64,000 bases of DNA from Pelobates cultripes (taxonomy: Eukaryota > Chordata > Amphibia > Anura > Pelobatidae). How positions within the stretch are numbered: position 1 is the first letter of the stretch; each line of letters starts with the position of its first letter. Where the stretch lies: positions 125,063,101-125,127,100 of the forward strand of contig OW240915.1 of the NCBI GenBank assembly GCA_933207985.1, written 5' to 3'. Made by a program: the position numbers and the translations under genes. The notes below the pieces were generated by a model. It did not search any database and was not told the origin of the DNA. It saw nothing but the letters and a program-made list of their open reading frames with translations. Below are positions 1 through 10,837 of the stretch, piece by piece.

Positions 1-1051
1 AGCTGCAGCAGTGGGAATAAACCTCTCCCTGCTAGGCAGGTAAAAAGATATTTTTGTTTCTCACTGGAAGGGCTGGGGGCAGCAGGCTGGCTTGGAACAC
101 TGGGGTGCAGAAAGTTTACAGCAGACTGGCTTGGAGCACTGTGGGGCAGAAAGTTGGCAGTCAAGGTGACTGAGCATTGAAGTGCAGAGTTGACAAGGCA
201 CTAGGTTGGTGAAAACTGTATTGTTTTTGTTCTAGTGTAACCCTGGAGAGATAGGAAACTTATACTTGTATTAAGACAAGACTGTGCATGTTTATACCCT
301 AGAGGACCGTGCTAATTGCTATACAGCAAGCATGTCAAACTCAGTCTCAAACTCAAATTTAATGTGTTCCACAAAAAAAAACCTTAAATTTTCATAGAAA
401 CACAGGTTTATTTTGAAAAGTACAGTATAAAATACCCCCCCTCTACTAAATCCCAGCACCCCTCTCTAGCCAACAAGCAGACTCCACTCACATTGCCGCT
501 GCCAGTATGCGAGTGCGGAGTCCGGCCTCTGGTATACCCTAAATAGCGTTGTCTGCACCCTGTGCTAAAGCAGATGCTAACGCTACTTCTTGAAACCCTG
601 TGAAAGTGAAGCACGTTGACATCATGTTGGAATGTGATGTGGTGTTGCATGCCTCCATGCACCTCCAGGTCCTCCACTGTCCAGCTGCGGCCATCTCAAC
701 GCTGACCGACAGACACACTCCCTGACAAACACAGAAACCCACATCTACATATTCTTGCACACACTCACATCATTTTATTTATTCCTGGGGTCCAGTGGGG
801 ATTTCTATCTCAAGATCTCCTTCCTACTGCTCACTGCTCCCTTGCGCGCAGTTTAGTGTTGCCGGGTGCCGGAATATGACGTCTGTAGGTTTATTTGACC
901 GACAGGGTAAATTTTGGCAGAGTAGGCAACTGCAATGTGGAGAAAGCAGGTGCCTACTCTGCTTTAACACTAAGCATATACACTCGGCTCTCCAGGCCGC
1001 AAAGATGTCTGTTGTGGCCGCGAGTTTGACATGCGTGCTATACAGGATCAC
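1..1051 (+). mobile_element. LTR family E, copy 1 (3' part, interrupted)
   Basis: Positions 1-326 and about 1046-1051 align with 61172-61729: the same order of 'gtgggaataaacc' (AATAAA signal), repeated 'ggctggcttggagcact' blocks, 'cctagaggaccgtgct' and 'ggatcac'. The second copy has LTR-like TG...CA ends, so I read this as the right-hand part of the same LTR, with its start outside the window. A hAT MITE splits it at 327-1037. The LTR superfamily is not determinable because no internal region is present. Confidence 0.6.
327..1037. mobile_element. Non-autonomous hAT element, 711 bp, with 8-bp target duplication
   Basis: The ends are 16-bp terminal inverted repeats, CAAGCATGTCAAACTC and GAGTTTGACATGCGTG (15 of 16 match). 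They are flanked by a perfect 8-bp direct repeat CTATACAG at 319-326 and 1038-1045. Eight-base duplications are the hAT signature. The short open frames inside (for example 824-1174 minus) resemble nothing I know and show no transposase motifs. Copy 2 of the host LTR shows the uninterrupted sequence. Confidence 0.85.
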
Positions 1052-1539
1052 CATACATACATACACACTGTACCAATGGATAGCCCCACTTTTGCTTTTA
1101 CATATTTTGCATCTTGGATAGATACCATCACTTCTGCGGACTATGTATCCTAAGCCTGGGATTGTACCATCCATACTTAATAGTTAATTAACTTTAACAG
1201 AGCCCTGTTGTGAGTGTGCATTTGCTACAGAACTACATTGTATTCATCTCCAATATATACTGTACTATTATTAATTGTTCATTTTTTTTTTATTTTTTTT
1301 AAATACCTGGCATTGTACAACAAAAATCCCATGTTGAATGTATGTATATGGTTTTTTTTCGAATGTGTGATCACACATAACGGTTTAAATCTTTTTTCAG
1401 ATGTGGTTTATCCCATGTTTGTCATGCTTTTATTCTTTTCATGCTTTTGAGTCTTTATCCCACCTTTAGTGACCTTTTTACCCCCTGGTGTCTTTAACCC
1501 CCTTCTTTGTTTTTTTTTTGTTTTTTATCCATTATCTTA
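1052..1539. other. Intergenic, no feature recognised
   Basis: AT-rich sequence with T-runs near 1285-1300 and 1352. The right part may be the 3' untranslated end of the L1 fragment that follows on the minus strand, since A-rich tails on that strand occur at 1505-1525. I see no gene. Confidence 0.5.
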
Positions 1540-2711
1540 ATACCTTTGACTTTCTGGATCCATTCTCTAACTGATGGGGAGTAAACTTTTTTTCCAAAAT
1601 ATTGGAATGAGATGGTTCACTGCCGTCAAGAGATGTCGAAGCAGTGAGGCTGCATCTTTGGGTAATGTCTGTGGGGGTTAAAAAAAGTAAGATATCTGGC
1701 TCTTTCAGGAGACACTTTCAGGATAGTCTGTAAGTTTGCAGCAATTCGAGTCTAGTAGTTTTGTATTACAGGACAGGACCACCAAATATGGGTACTGTTA
1801 CTATTGAATTGATGTAAAAAAACAAGAAATGAGCTGCAATTCACTAACAAGGTGTTCCCCTAACCTTGTGAAAAACAAAACAGGTATATAGAATAGAAAG
1901 GTGAACAGCGCTAACCATATATAAAAGTATATATATTACATACGTGGTAGATGATACTTGTCAATGATATAGCTTAAAAAAGAACAAAATAAAATAATAG
2001 TGCAATATATAATAACAGTGGAGTAAATATAGAAGGAATATATGATCCAAACTCACACTTTAAAGAGCTATATAAGCTCAATTAGAAGGGCCTGGACGGA
2101 ATGATCCCCGTCTGTGGATTTCTTGATATGAGATCTTCCTGGTAGGCTTATAGAGGTGGACTTTCACAATATATAAGACAGGAAAGAAAAAGAACCCTAA
2201 TAGTGTAAATAGTACATGTAGGTATATTGCAGATAAAAATAATCCTACTTACATATACTAGAGCAATGGGCCTGCTCTAGTGTAAACAGCTTCAGGTGGA
2301 ACAATCCCCACCTAGGGATATAGAGGACCCAGATGTAGCAGCAGCAAGATGAAATAGGAAGTAGGACTTGGAGAGACTGGGTTTACATAAAATGTATATA
2401 CTTTAATTGGATAAAATTAAAAAACAAGTCTAAATAAGTCAGTGGGGAAGAACTATTATTATATTATTTTGTTCTTTTTTAAGCTATATCATTGACAAGT
2501 ATCATCTACCACGTATGTAATATATATATTTTTATATATGGTTAGCGCTGTTCACTTTCTATTCTATATAGTATTGAATTGATGGCCACTCCAGCATTGA
2601 CTGGATGTGTGTGGGAACAATGTTGGGAGTTTGGCTTGGGTGTAGTGCCATCTGACCAATCTCTCATAATTACTCTCCTGTGTAATCAAAAGTCGGTTAA
2701 GGTGTGCCAAA
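1540..2711 (-). pseudogene. L1-I: C-terminal end of LINE-1 ORF2, fragment
   Basis: Read on the minus strand, 2711-2585 gives a frame containing 'RWHYTQAKLPTLFP' and 'CWSG'. After the insertion at 1815-2571 the reading resumes with 'HIWWSCPVIQ' and later 'LREWIQKVKGIK'. These are the conserved blocks of the L1 ORF2 C-terminal region (W-H/Y-x-P..., CWRC, HIWWxCP, REWxxKV). The full copy at 5507-6679 shows the same blocks in the same order. Only about 170 codons survive, with stops and frameshifts. The endonuclease and reverse transcriptase are missing, so this is a 5'-truncated dead copy. That the two halves are one gene rests on continuity of the motif series and on the target duplication flanking the insertion. 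Confidence 0.75.
1815..2571. mobile_element. Foldback retro-insertion with 118-bp inverted arms (Penelope-like?)
   Basis: Flanked by a perfect 13-bp direct repeat TATTGAATTGATG at 1802-1814 and 2572-2584. The two arms, 1884-2001 and 2454-2571, are near-identical in inverted orientation and contain 'gaacagcgctaaccatata'. The middle is non-coding. A 13-bp duplication suggests target-primed reverse transcription rather than a cut-and-paste transposon. Long inverted partial copies are a habit of Penelope-like elements, and a clear one with the same architecture lies at 35099-39160. Family assignment is inference; the insertion boundaries are direct observation. Confidence 0.6.
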
Positions 2712-3614
2712 ACCGGTAGGCCTGTAAAATAAAGAGGGCAAAATTTTATTTATTAAAAATATGTAATTTATTCAATCAACAAGATATATAAGAAAGGACA
2801 ATTATTCAATTAAACTTTAGAATGCTTATTGGAGACAGTGTTTACATGAAAATGCCTGCCTGCTGGGACTGGCAATAAACACCAGAATAACTACATCAAG
2901 CTGTAGTTGTTCTGGTGACTGTAGTTTCCCATTAATTTTGTTGCATGCTGTTAAGTTACCTGACTTGTATTTGTAAAAGGATGAGAGAGGAAACGAAGTT
3001 GGTCCAATATGTGTTCTGGTGGATATCCGTTGCATTTTGAACAACCCTCGTCTATTGGGGAAAATGAACACCCCTTGTTGTATTAATATAACTTAATCCT
3101 ATAGTCCATGGAATGGATGAGAGGACACAATGGTGTGAGGATGATAGGCACCATATAGCTTTGTCTATAGAAGTTTAGCAGGCAACTATATTTTTATTTT
3201 GAATTGTGCAGTGAAAGAGCGCTGTAAATGATATAAGAAAAGACAAACAAAAAAAACCTAATGGTCCTACCTTGCAGACAGGTCGGTTCATATGCTTGCA
3301 AGACCTAAAATGGAAAGACTTTAGTAAAGATTCAGTAGTTAACGCTATATAACACTGTTTTAAGATGCATTATTTAGACATTGAACCAAATAAACCTGTA
3401 TATTGGCATTCAGAGTAATTTAGAGAATACTTGTGTATTTTGGATCGAATATTATAGGTGCAGTGTTTTTTTTTTTTTTTGATTTTTTTTTTTTTTTTTT
3501 TAAACAAATATATATTCTAAAAACAAATCAATATATATTTCTTGACACTACCTACAAAATGCATCTTGTCAAGTCTTAGTGTGACATTGCTTTTCTTTTT
3601 TTTTTTCTTTTTAG
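2712..3614. other. Non-coding stretch before the candidate exon
   Basis: AT-rich sequence with no repeat partner that I found elsewhere in the window. T-rich tracts occur at 3467-3502 and 3594-3613. The latter ends in 'ctttttag' and forms a strong polypyrimidine tract and 3' splice site. It may be intron sequence of the gene owning the exon at 3615. Confidence 0.4.
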
Positions 3615-3732
3615 GTGAATCGCGAGTGGACTGCTTTAATCTGAGTAATTTTAATCAAGATTTGCCATATAAAACCCCTTTTGCTGGTTTATCTGATTTG
3701 GATACGTGTTCGAAGTATTGCTGTAACAAAAA
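3615..3732 (+). CDS. Candidate internal exon of a host gene, cysteine-containing extracellular type
   Basis: A long pyrimidine tract ending in 'ttttctttttag' precedes position 3615, and 'AAAAA|gtaagac' follows 3732, giving strong splice acceptor and donor sites. In between, one frame is open for 118 bp (2 + 38 codons + 2, so upstream intron phase 1 and downstream phase 2). The peptide begins (G)ESRVDCFNLSNF, passes TPFAGLSDLDTC and ends CSKYCCNKK. A phase-1 entry just after a signal-peptide exon is common in secreted or membrane proteins. The C...C-x3-CC spacing recalls MANSC-type or PAN/apple-type extracellular modules, but I do not recognise the gene and this comparison is weak. No partner exon is identified in the window, and no repeat copy of this segment was seen. 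It could still be a chance open stretch. Confidence 0.45.
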
Positions 3733-4099
3733 GTAAGACTTCTTGTTTCAGTTTATTTATATTAACATTTTTTACTGGGGCCTTTTACTGGGATTGAAAG
3801 GGACACATTGGTTACCAATGCAACTTAAATCCAATAAGGACGGCGGGTGCTGTCCTTAAGGGGCCGGTCCTAAACGCCGGCAGGTGGCCCAAGCAGTCCC
3901 ATATGATCATGGAGTCCTTGCGGGGTCCCCTGGAATGTCAAGCAGTCCCCAACATGTCTGTACTTTTTTTTTTTTTTAATAAGAAAAGTTTCAAACCGTT
4001 CCGTAATTTAAAAAAAAAAAAAAGTGCTTGGATCATGTATATATGTATGTATGTGTGTAAACCTCCCTTTCTCAAGTCAAAAGCATTTCTGAGCAAGAC
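3733..4099. repeat. Fragment of a 'ttaaggacggcgg' repeat and simple A/T tracts
   Basis: Positions 3830-3960 ('aataaggacggcgggtgctgtcctta', 'cgccggcaggtgg', 'caagcagtcccc') resemble the left end of the large TTAA-ended element at 24477-24650. This is therefore a small relic of that family. It is followed by a T-run at 3964-3978, an A-run at 4011-4023 and a short (TATG)n at 4037-4054. Confidence 0.45.
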
Positions 4100-4278
4100 A
4101 ACACATAGAATTCACAGATGAGTTGTGGTACAGAGGTTAAAGCATCATGAGTGCAGATAAGACACATGTTTGATAGAAAATAGACACCATTCTTGCAGAG
4201 GGTCGTAAATATCTTGTGTGAAGATCACCGAGTGAGGAGGGGAATAGAGAGGGAGAAGAAACAAGCAAACCTGCAGAA
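4100..4278 (-). repeat. Dispersed repeat shared with 18956-19150
   Basis: The reverse complement aligns with 18956-19150 over about 180 bp: 'accatcttctgca', 'gatcttca', 'agatattta', 'ccctctgc', 'gtctattttcta' and 'gctttaacc' occur in the same order in both. The family is not recognised. The Gypsy-like LTR at 4284 interrupts it near its left end. Confidence 0.55.
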
Positions 4279-4283
4279 GATGG

Positions 4284-4716
4284 TGTCAGGGTTTCTTTGC
4301 TGTTTTAAACAGCCACCCTTCCTTTTTCAGTGTCTGAGGTTTCAGCTTTAATTAACGATCAGCTCCTTCAGTATGTTGCCACGGTTACTCACCTGAGAAT
4401 AGTAATCAATCCTGCTGCTAATCAGTTTAGCCTATTTAAGCAGCAAATCCCAGAACCTCCTTGCCCTTGCGTGGTTTCCTGTTCCCCAGAAGTCTCCTTG
4501 TTCCTGTGTTTCCTGTTTGCTCCTGGTTCCTGACTCTGGACTTGTTCCTGACTCCGCTGCTCTCTGTTCTCCTGATCCTGGCTCGTCTGACTACCCGCTC
4601 TGGTGACTGACCCCTGCTTGCCTCCTGGACTTTGCTTTTGGATATTTCTTTGTTATTTATTAATAAAGGTGTTTTTGCATCTAGTTCTGTCTCTGTCTGG
4701 TTCCTGGTCCCTAACA
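4284..4716 (+). mobile_element. Solo LTR, 433 bp, Gypsy-like
   Basis: Begins TGTCAGGGTTTC and ends CCCTAACA, with a perfect 5-bp target duplication GATGG at 4279-4283 and 4717-4721. It contains a TATA-like 'cctatttaag' near 4430, a C/T-rich U5-like stretch, and an AATAAA signal in 'ttaataaaggtg' near 4661. There is no primer-binding site or gag/pol next to it, so it is a solo LTR left by recombination. The sequence style resembles vertebrate Ty3/Gypsy LTRs; the superfamily is inference. Confidence 0.85.
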
Positions 4717-4904
4717 GATGGTGCTAGAAAGGGGGAGTGAAACAAAAAATAAATACTTACATGCATGAATTCCCAACCGAGAGTTACAGGATATGCATGA
4801 AGGCCTATATCCAGCATACATAGACACACTCACACGCATGTACAGAAGTAGTGTGCCTTGATACCAGTGGTAAGTCCGATAACATGGATTAAACGTAGTA
4901 GATG

Positions 4905-7900
4905 ACTGGTCACAATCGGGTCAGAGGGGGGTATATAAGGGGAGAAGGGAAGGGGGGGCGTGGGGAGTGTTCAGTTACATCAGGGTGACAATTGACATTT
5001 TGTTAGTATAATACATTTTTAGGTTGGTACATTTTAGGGTAAATGCGATGTTAAGTAGGTAGAGTTTAGCAGGAAGCATACATTTGTCAGCAGAGCTCCA
5101 GAAGCTGAAACAACATATTGAGACTCGTAACACGGTGTAGACCAAGACTGGACCTTGTTCTCAACCTGGCCCTGTCGTTGACTCAGGGAGGGTGTTCTAG
5201 ATTTGCGATGTGAATGTTAATGAGTGTAGTGTCATGAAGTGGCATGGTGTTTTGAGTTGTCCTCCCCTTTCTGCCTGTTTGCGTATGTGTCATTTCTATC
5301 TCGGCTATGGTCAGTCTTGGTGCAGGTCCCCTGTCTGTATATGTGATATGTCGCTGTGTTGGTTGTCCCGTAGTCTGTGTTTTAGTGTGGTCGCTCAGCC
5401 AGATCATTGTGGGTGATTGTGTGCTCTTGGTATCTTTGCTTACTTATGTGCCCAGGGGCCTTTTCGGTGTGGGAGTTCCGTGCAAGAGGTTGCGCATTTC
5501 GGGGAATCAGATAGGGTCTCCTGCCAGGAATCTCACCCAGGGGTCCCATGTGTCCCTGAAGAGTGTGTATCTGTGCGTGATGGAGGCATGGATCTCTTCC
5601 ATGGTTTTGATTGATTCTACTTTGATTACCCATTCCCTGATTGTGAGGAGTTCAGGATTTTTCCATTTTACTGGGATGAGCAAGTTGGCTGCAGTCAGGA
5701 GATGTGTCAAAAGGGTTTTCTGTACCTTGGGGGTTGAGGTAGGTAGGATCAGGAATAGCAGAGTGTGTGGGGTATGTTGAAGTTGGGATCCCGTTATCGT
5801 GGTGATCATTTTAACTATGTTCTTCCAATACTTTTGCGTGAGAGGGCAGTGCAACCAGATGTGTGCGAGGGACGCCTGTGGTTGGGAGCATTTCCAGCAG
5901 ACATCTGGTGTGCCTGGGAAGATGCTGTGGATTTTGGACGGGGAATAGTGCCATCTGGATATTCTCTTGTAACCTCCTTCTTGTATCTTAGTGCATATGG
6001 ATGCCTTGTGGATTTGTGCGAGGGCAGTCTGCCATTGTGGCATTGTGATCTGTATGTTCAGGTCTGTTGACCAGGTATCAGTGAAGGGGGGTAGGTGGGT
6101 GCCATGATCTTCCTGCAGGGTTTTGTAGAAGGTCGATAACTGTTTCGTTTTGACGTAGCGGGTCAGACATTGTGTCTCGAAGTCTGATAGTGTGCGGGGG
6201 CTCTTGAGCTGGTTTGCATTGGCTCTCAGAAAGTGAGTCAGCTGTGCGTAGCGAAACATTTGTAATGTGTATGGGACCTCTGGGCTCATCAGACTGGTCA
6301 GTGTACGTATTGAGTCCCTTTCTACCACTGAGCCTAGTGTCCGGTAGGGGGTGTCCAGCAGGTTGTTGTATCGTTGGTATGTCCCTGGTTGGATTCCTGG
6401 GGGGAAGAGTGGGTTGTATGTGATGGGGTAGAGGGGGGATGGGTGCGGGGAAATGTTCCAAGCTTCTTGCATGTTTGTCCATGTCCTAAGTGTGGGTGAG
6501 ATGGTGGGGTGTGCGTCACAGTATGAAAGTAGTTTTGCGGGGGTAGTTCTCTGCCATGGGAGTGTAAAGAGAGGTACTTGGCTAACCGCGTTTTCGAGGG
6601 CTACCCATTGTCGTGTCGATGGGTGTTCGGTCCAGTCATATATCCTGGTAAGAGTGACTGCCTTGTAGTATCGTTCCATGTGTGGGAGGCCCAGTCCTCC
6701 ACATGATCTGTGTCTGGTGAGAACCTCATGTGGGATTCTAGGTTGTTTGTGCGCCCAGATGAAGGAAGTGAATAGTTGCCTAAGCTTATTGAAGAAGGAC
6801 TTGGGTATAGCTATTTGTAGGGTTTGGAAGAGGTAGAGTTCATTTTAAGAATATTAATTCTACAGAGCCATGAGAATTGCGGTTTATGCCAGGCTTGTAA
6901 ATCGTTTGCTATGGCTTGGTACAGTGGGTCTTAGTTCAGGGCATATAAGGAGGATAAATCTGCTGAGAGGCGGATTCCCAAGTATGTGATGGATTTATCT
7001 GCCCATTTGAATGGGAATTTAGCATGCAGGTAGGTGCTTGAGGAGGGGGCAATTCGGAGTAGTAGTATTTCACTTTTTGAGAAACTGACTTGAAAATTGG
7101 AGAGTTTATTGTATTGGTTGATTTCTTCGAGGAGGGGGGTCGTGAGGTGATAGGTGTTTGTATGGTGAAGAGCAAATCATCAGCAAATTCAGAGATTTTG
7201 TACTCTGTGTTTCGTATGTGGATGCCCTTGATGTCTGGGTTGTTTCTGATTCCGCTTAAGAAGGGTTCTAATACGAGGATAAAGAGAAGGGGGAAAGAGG
7301 GCAGCCCTGTCTCGTGCCATTGCGAATGTGTACTGGTTCCGATAGCTGTCCGTTTACTCTCAATCGGGCCGTGGGAGTAGAGTATATGGCCTCCAGCCAC
7401 CGGGGTCCGAATCCCAACTGACGCAGGGTGGCCGTCAATGACCAATCCACCCTATCGAACGCCTTTTCCGCGTCGATTGAGAGTAGAAGGCTCTCGGTCT
7501 GTTGGTGCTTTGCCAGGCATATTAAACTTAAGATTTTTGTTGTATTATGTTTTGCTTCTCTGTTGGGGACGAAGCCCGCTTGGTCTTGGTGTATCAAGGT
7601 TCCCAATAGTGGTTTCAAGCGAGTGGCTAGTATTTTCATGAATAACTAAACGTTTAGATTTATTAAGGAGATTGGGCGATAGCTACCGCAGTTGGTCGGG
7701 TCCTTACCGGGTTTGGGTATAAGGGCTATGTGTGCTTCCAGAGACACTGTGGGGAGTGTAGTTGAGTGGGCGAGGGAGTTAAATGCCTGGGCGAAGGGTT
7801 CGGATAGAGAGGTTGCGAATGTCTTGTAGTATTTGGCTGTAAAGCCATCGGGTCCCGGGCTTTTCCCAAGTTTAAGGTGTCGTATAGCTAGGGCAACTTC

Positions 7901-10310
7901 GTCGGGGGAATATTGGTTCCAGCGAGGGAAGGGCGTTGGTGGGTATAGTCTGATGGATCCTACTGGTTAAGAAGTGTTCAATGTCTTTGAGTGGGGGGGG
8001 TGGTATCTCTCAGGTTGTAGAGCTTGGTGTCAAAGTCGTGGAAGGCTGTCAGTATATCTGGAAGTTTATGTGACATGTCTCCCGAGGGGGTTTTGATTTT
8101 GGAGATGAATGTCGACTGTCTATGTTGTTTGAGGGAGTTTGCTAGTAGACGACCGTATTTGCTTCCGTGGGCATAATATGAGTGCTTCGTTAACATAAGT
8201 GAGCATTTAGTTTTGGCATTTAGTATGTCCTGTAGTGCTGATCGTTTGGCTGTGAGGGTTGTGTAGGTGCTTAGGCGTGTATCTCTTTTATGTAGGGTTT
8301 CTAATGTCCTTATTTCTTCCGTAAGGGTACGGATTTTGGCCTCCCTGATTTTTTTTTGTGTCTCGCCGACAGGGCTATTATCTCTCCTCGTAGCACACAT
8401 TTATGGGCCTCCCATGTGATGGGCGGAGGTGAGGAGGTAGTATTGTTGGTGATAAAGTAATTTTTTTTATAGAGTCGTCCAATTGTGAGACTATATTTCC
8501 TGGTTGTTGAGGAGAAGGTCATTAAGTTTCCATTGGAATGACTTTTGCGAGATGGTGGGTATGTGTAAGGCTAGAGACAGGGGTGCGTGGTCTGACCATG
8601 TAATTGAACCATAGCTGGCTGATTGTATTAAATGGAGGAACCTGTATGGGAGGAAGAGCATGTCCAGTCTAGAGTATGTGTGCGTGGTGGCTGAGTAGAA
8701 TGAGAAGTCTTTGGTCGTTGGATGTGTGGTGCGCCAACAGTCATATAGTTGTGCCGCATCTAGGAGTTTGGCCATCCGTGTGCGAGCAGAGGTTTGGTAT
8801 TCTGTGATGCGTGACGTTGTGTCCATTCGTGAGTCCAGGGAGAGGTTAAGATCTCCGCCTAGGATTAGTATGCCCTCTGTGAAGTGTTCTATGGCTTTGA
8901 GTTGGGATTTGAACACTTTGCATTGTTGTCTGTTTGGTAGGTAGGTGTTTACCAGTGTGACTGTGTTTTAGCCTATTTGGCCTTTGACCATAAGTAGTCT
9001 CCCGGAGTCGTCTGATTTATGGGAGGAGTATGTAAAGGGCACCTGTGCCGAGAATAGACTCGCTACTCCTCTCGCCTTAGTGTCGGTGAAGTTGCTAAAG
9101 TAACCGGTTGGGAATCTTTTGTTTCTGAGAGTGGGGGCTGCCCCTTTTTTGAAATGTGTTTCTTGCAGGAAGGCTATGTCCGCCTTAAGTGTTTGTAGTT
9201 CGTTAAGTGTCATGGAGCGTTTTTCAGGGGTGTTTAGGCCTCTGACATTTAGTGTAACTATGCGTACATTAGCCATTGGAGTCTGGTACTGTGGCATTGT
9301 TCCCGCTTCAGTCTGCTTATCTAGGGTTGATGTGACAAATGTCGTTTATGGGGGGTAAAGAAGATGGGGGAGTGTGCTGGGCTAGACCCAGATTAGGTAG
9401 GGTGAGGGTGGTATCTATAAGCCTAAAACTATTTACAAGGAGGAGTGCTGTCTATCGTTGCCTTGCCGGTGCGGGTAGGTGCGGCAAGGAGTATATACAG
9501 CCGGGGGTGTCCTATGGTGGCGTACCTAAAGTGGTTGGTTCTGGCCACTGGGGTACGTAGTGCTCACCGTGGATAGGTCTCTGGCACCTATGTTAGGAGC
9601 CGATTTATCCGCTCTCTCGTCGTGATGTTGGCGAGCAGGGATATGAATCGTCTGGCTATCCGTATAGGTGTGAAACGTGTGCGAGTCTGTGTGCGTTCAT
9701 CACTTGGAGCCAATCCAATAAGTCTAATTTAATCTGTTACGGTGTGGGGCATTGTCTTTGGAGGGGACTTTGTAGATAGCTTCTGTGTCCTGCCACGGAC
9801 AGGTGAGGAGTGGTAGGGCATATGCTCATGTCAGGGTGTGAAAGGTGTGCCCCTTGATGCGGTGCATAGTAAGTCGTTGGGTGGTCCTTTGGTAGGGGTT
9901 TGGGGGGGGGGGGTAGTGGGTGCCGAGTTCCTGAGGGTACGCGTGTGTCTGGAGTTTTCGCGCCGGGGGTGTTCTGCTAAGTGGTGTTTTGTCTGTCTTT
10001 TCCGCCCTTCTATACCCAAGATTTTGGAGCGATCTCTGGCGGGAGCCCCCTTGTCTAGTGGCATAGTGCTAGTGATGTTCTGCAGTTCTGTTATTTCGTT
10101 GCCCTGTGCTTCAGGTGTATGGGGGGGAGGGGTTTGCTGGCATTTGGCTATGGGAGGTGGGTAAGGGGTGGGGGTGGAGGGGAAGTATGTCAGTGGTGCA
10201 ACTGCTTATCGTCGGTGGGTGGGCATGGGTGGGTGTGTCCTGTGTGCTCGGTGAAGTGGAGTGTGTCTAGTCAGTGCTGTGCTCTAATTCCATCTAGCGC
10301 GCCACAAATG
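4905..10310 (-). mobile_element. L1-II: LINE-1, minus strand, lacking a recognisable ORF1
   Basis: ORF2 occupies 9297-5507. Positions 5506-4905 are the 3' untranslated part, with the G-rich block 'gaagggaagggggggcg' also typical of L1 3' ends. Upstream, 9298-10310 is GC-rich non-coding or very degraded sequence. The minus-strand frame at 9831-10064 is Pro/Arg-rich and shows no ORF1 coiled coil or CTD motif. I saw no clear target duplication, and the 5' side runs into the microsatellite at 10320. Compare L1-III (31010-47146), which keeps both ORFs. Confidence 0.8.
5507..9297 (-). pseudogene. L1-II ORF2: endonuclease-reverse transcriptase, broken
   Basis: L1 ORF2p nicks DNA with an apurinic-type endonuclease and copies RNA by target-primed reverse transcription. 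Endonuclease motifs are visible from the start: 'LNVRGLN' and 'FLQETHF' (9297-8968), then 'GGDLNL', 'SRLDM' and 'WSDHAPL' (8916-8491). The RT follows: '[13 protein letters not shown]' and 'TRQGCPLSP' (7639-7268), and the catalytic 'FADDLLF' (7250-7150). The C-terminal region (6679-5507, 390 codons open) has 'RWHYSPSKIHSIFPG', 'CWKCS' and 'HIWLHCP'. A single in-frame stop near 8967 ends the first endonuclease frame, and further stops and shifts occur between 8490 and 6680. All domains are present in order, so this is a nearly complete but inactive gene. The long C-terminal frame is a chance survival, not a separate gene. Confidence 0.9.
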
Positions 10311-10319
10311 GCGTAATAC

Positions 10320-10470
10320 TGTGACCCTGATGTGTATACATTTATGTGTGTGTATACATTTATGTGTGTATGTACATGAATACATGTATGTGTAGGCACA
10401 TTGGTATATGTGTAGATACATGTAGTACATATTTGCGTGTGTGTATGTATGTATATATATATATATATAT
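10320..10470. repeat. GT/TA-rich microsatellite
   Basis: Alternating 'tgtgtatacattta' and 'tgtatgtgtaggcaca' units lead into (TA)n at 10452-10470. The open frames read through it on both strands are artefacts of low complexity. Confidence 0.85.
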
Positions 10471-10553
10471 CGTATATACTAGAGTATATGACGAGCTTTT
10501 CGGCACATTTTTTTGTGCTGAAAAACCACAACTCGTCTTATACTCGAGTCACT

Positions 10554-10758
10554 GTCTGTATTATGGCAACTTACATTGCCATAATACAGACCAGGACCGC
10601 TGGGCTCACTACAAGCCCGGCGGTCCTGTTGGGGGCTGGCAGCGAGCTGTAACTTACCTTTCCCGCAGCTCCTGTCAGCTCCCTTCTGACCGTAACATAG
10701 GAGAAGGGAGCTGACAGGAGCTGCAGGAAAGGTAAGTTACAGCTTGCTCCCAGCCCCC
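10554..10758. repeat. Three adjacent palindromes
   Basis: First, 10554-10569 pairs perfectly with 10576-10591 (16-bp arms, 6-nt loop). Second, 10592-10606 pairs with 10614-10628 (15 bp, one mismatch). Third, 10645-10687 pairs with 10702-10744 (43 bp, one mismatch), and pairing extends outward to about 10631 and 10758. This gives the transposon a strong snap-back structure. Confidence 0.85.
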
Positions 10759-10837
10759 CCCTCCTGCACAGCCCATCCACTGGACCACCAGGGAATAATA
10801 TAGCCCCCATCCCTGGCCAGCTAACAAGCAGGGAGGG

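Noticed and set aside
5307..5780. 157-codon plus-strand frame
   Set aside because: It lies antisense to L1-II ORF2 and its 3' UTR and has no family features.
5507..6679. 390-codon open frame as an independent gene
   Set aside because: Its motifs are the L1 ORF2 C-terminal region and it continues an L1 reading; it has no separate promoter or start of its own.
10346..10714. Tyr/Val/Cys-rich frame
   Set aside because: Generated by the GT/TA microsatellite.
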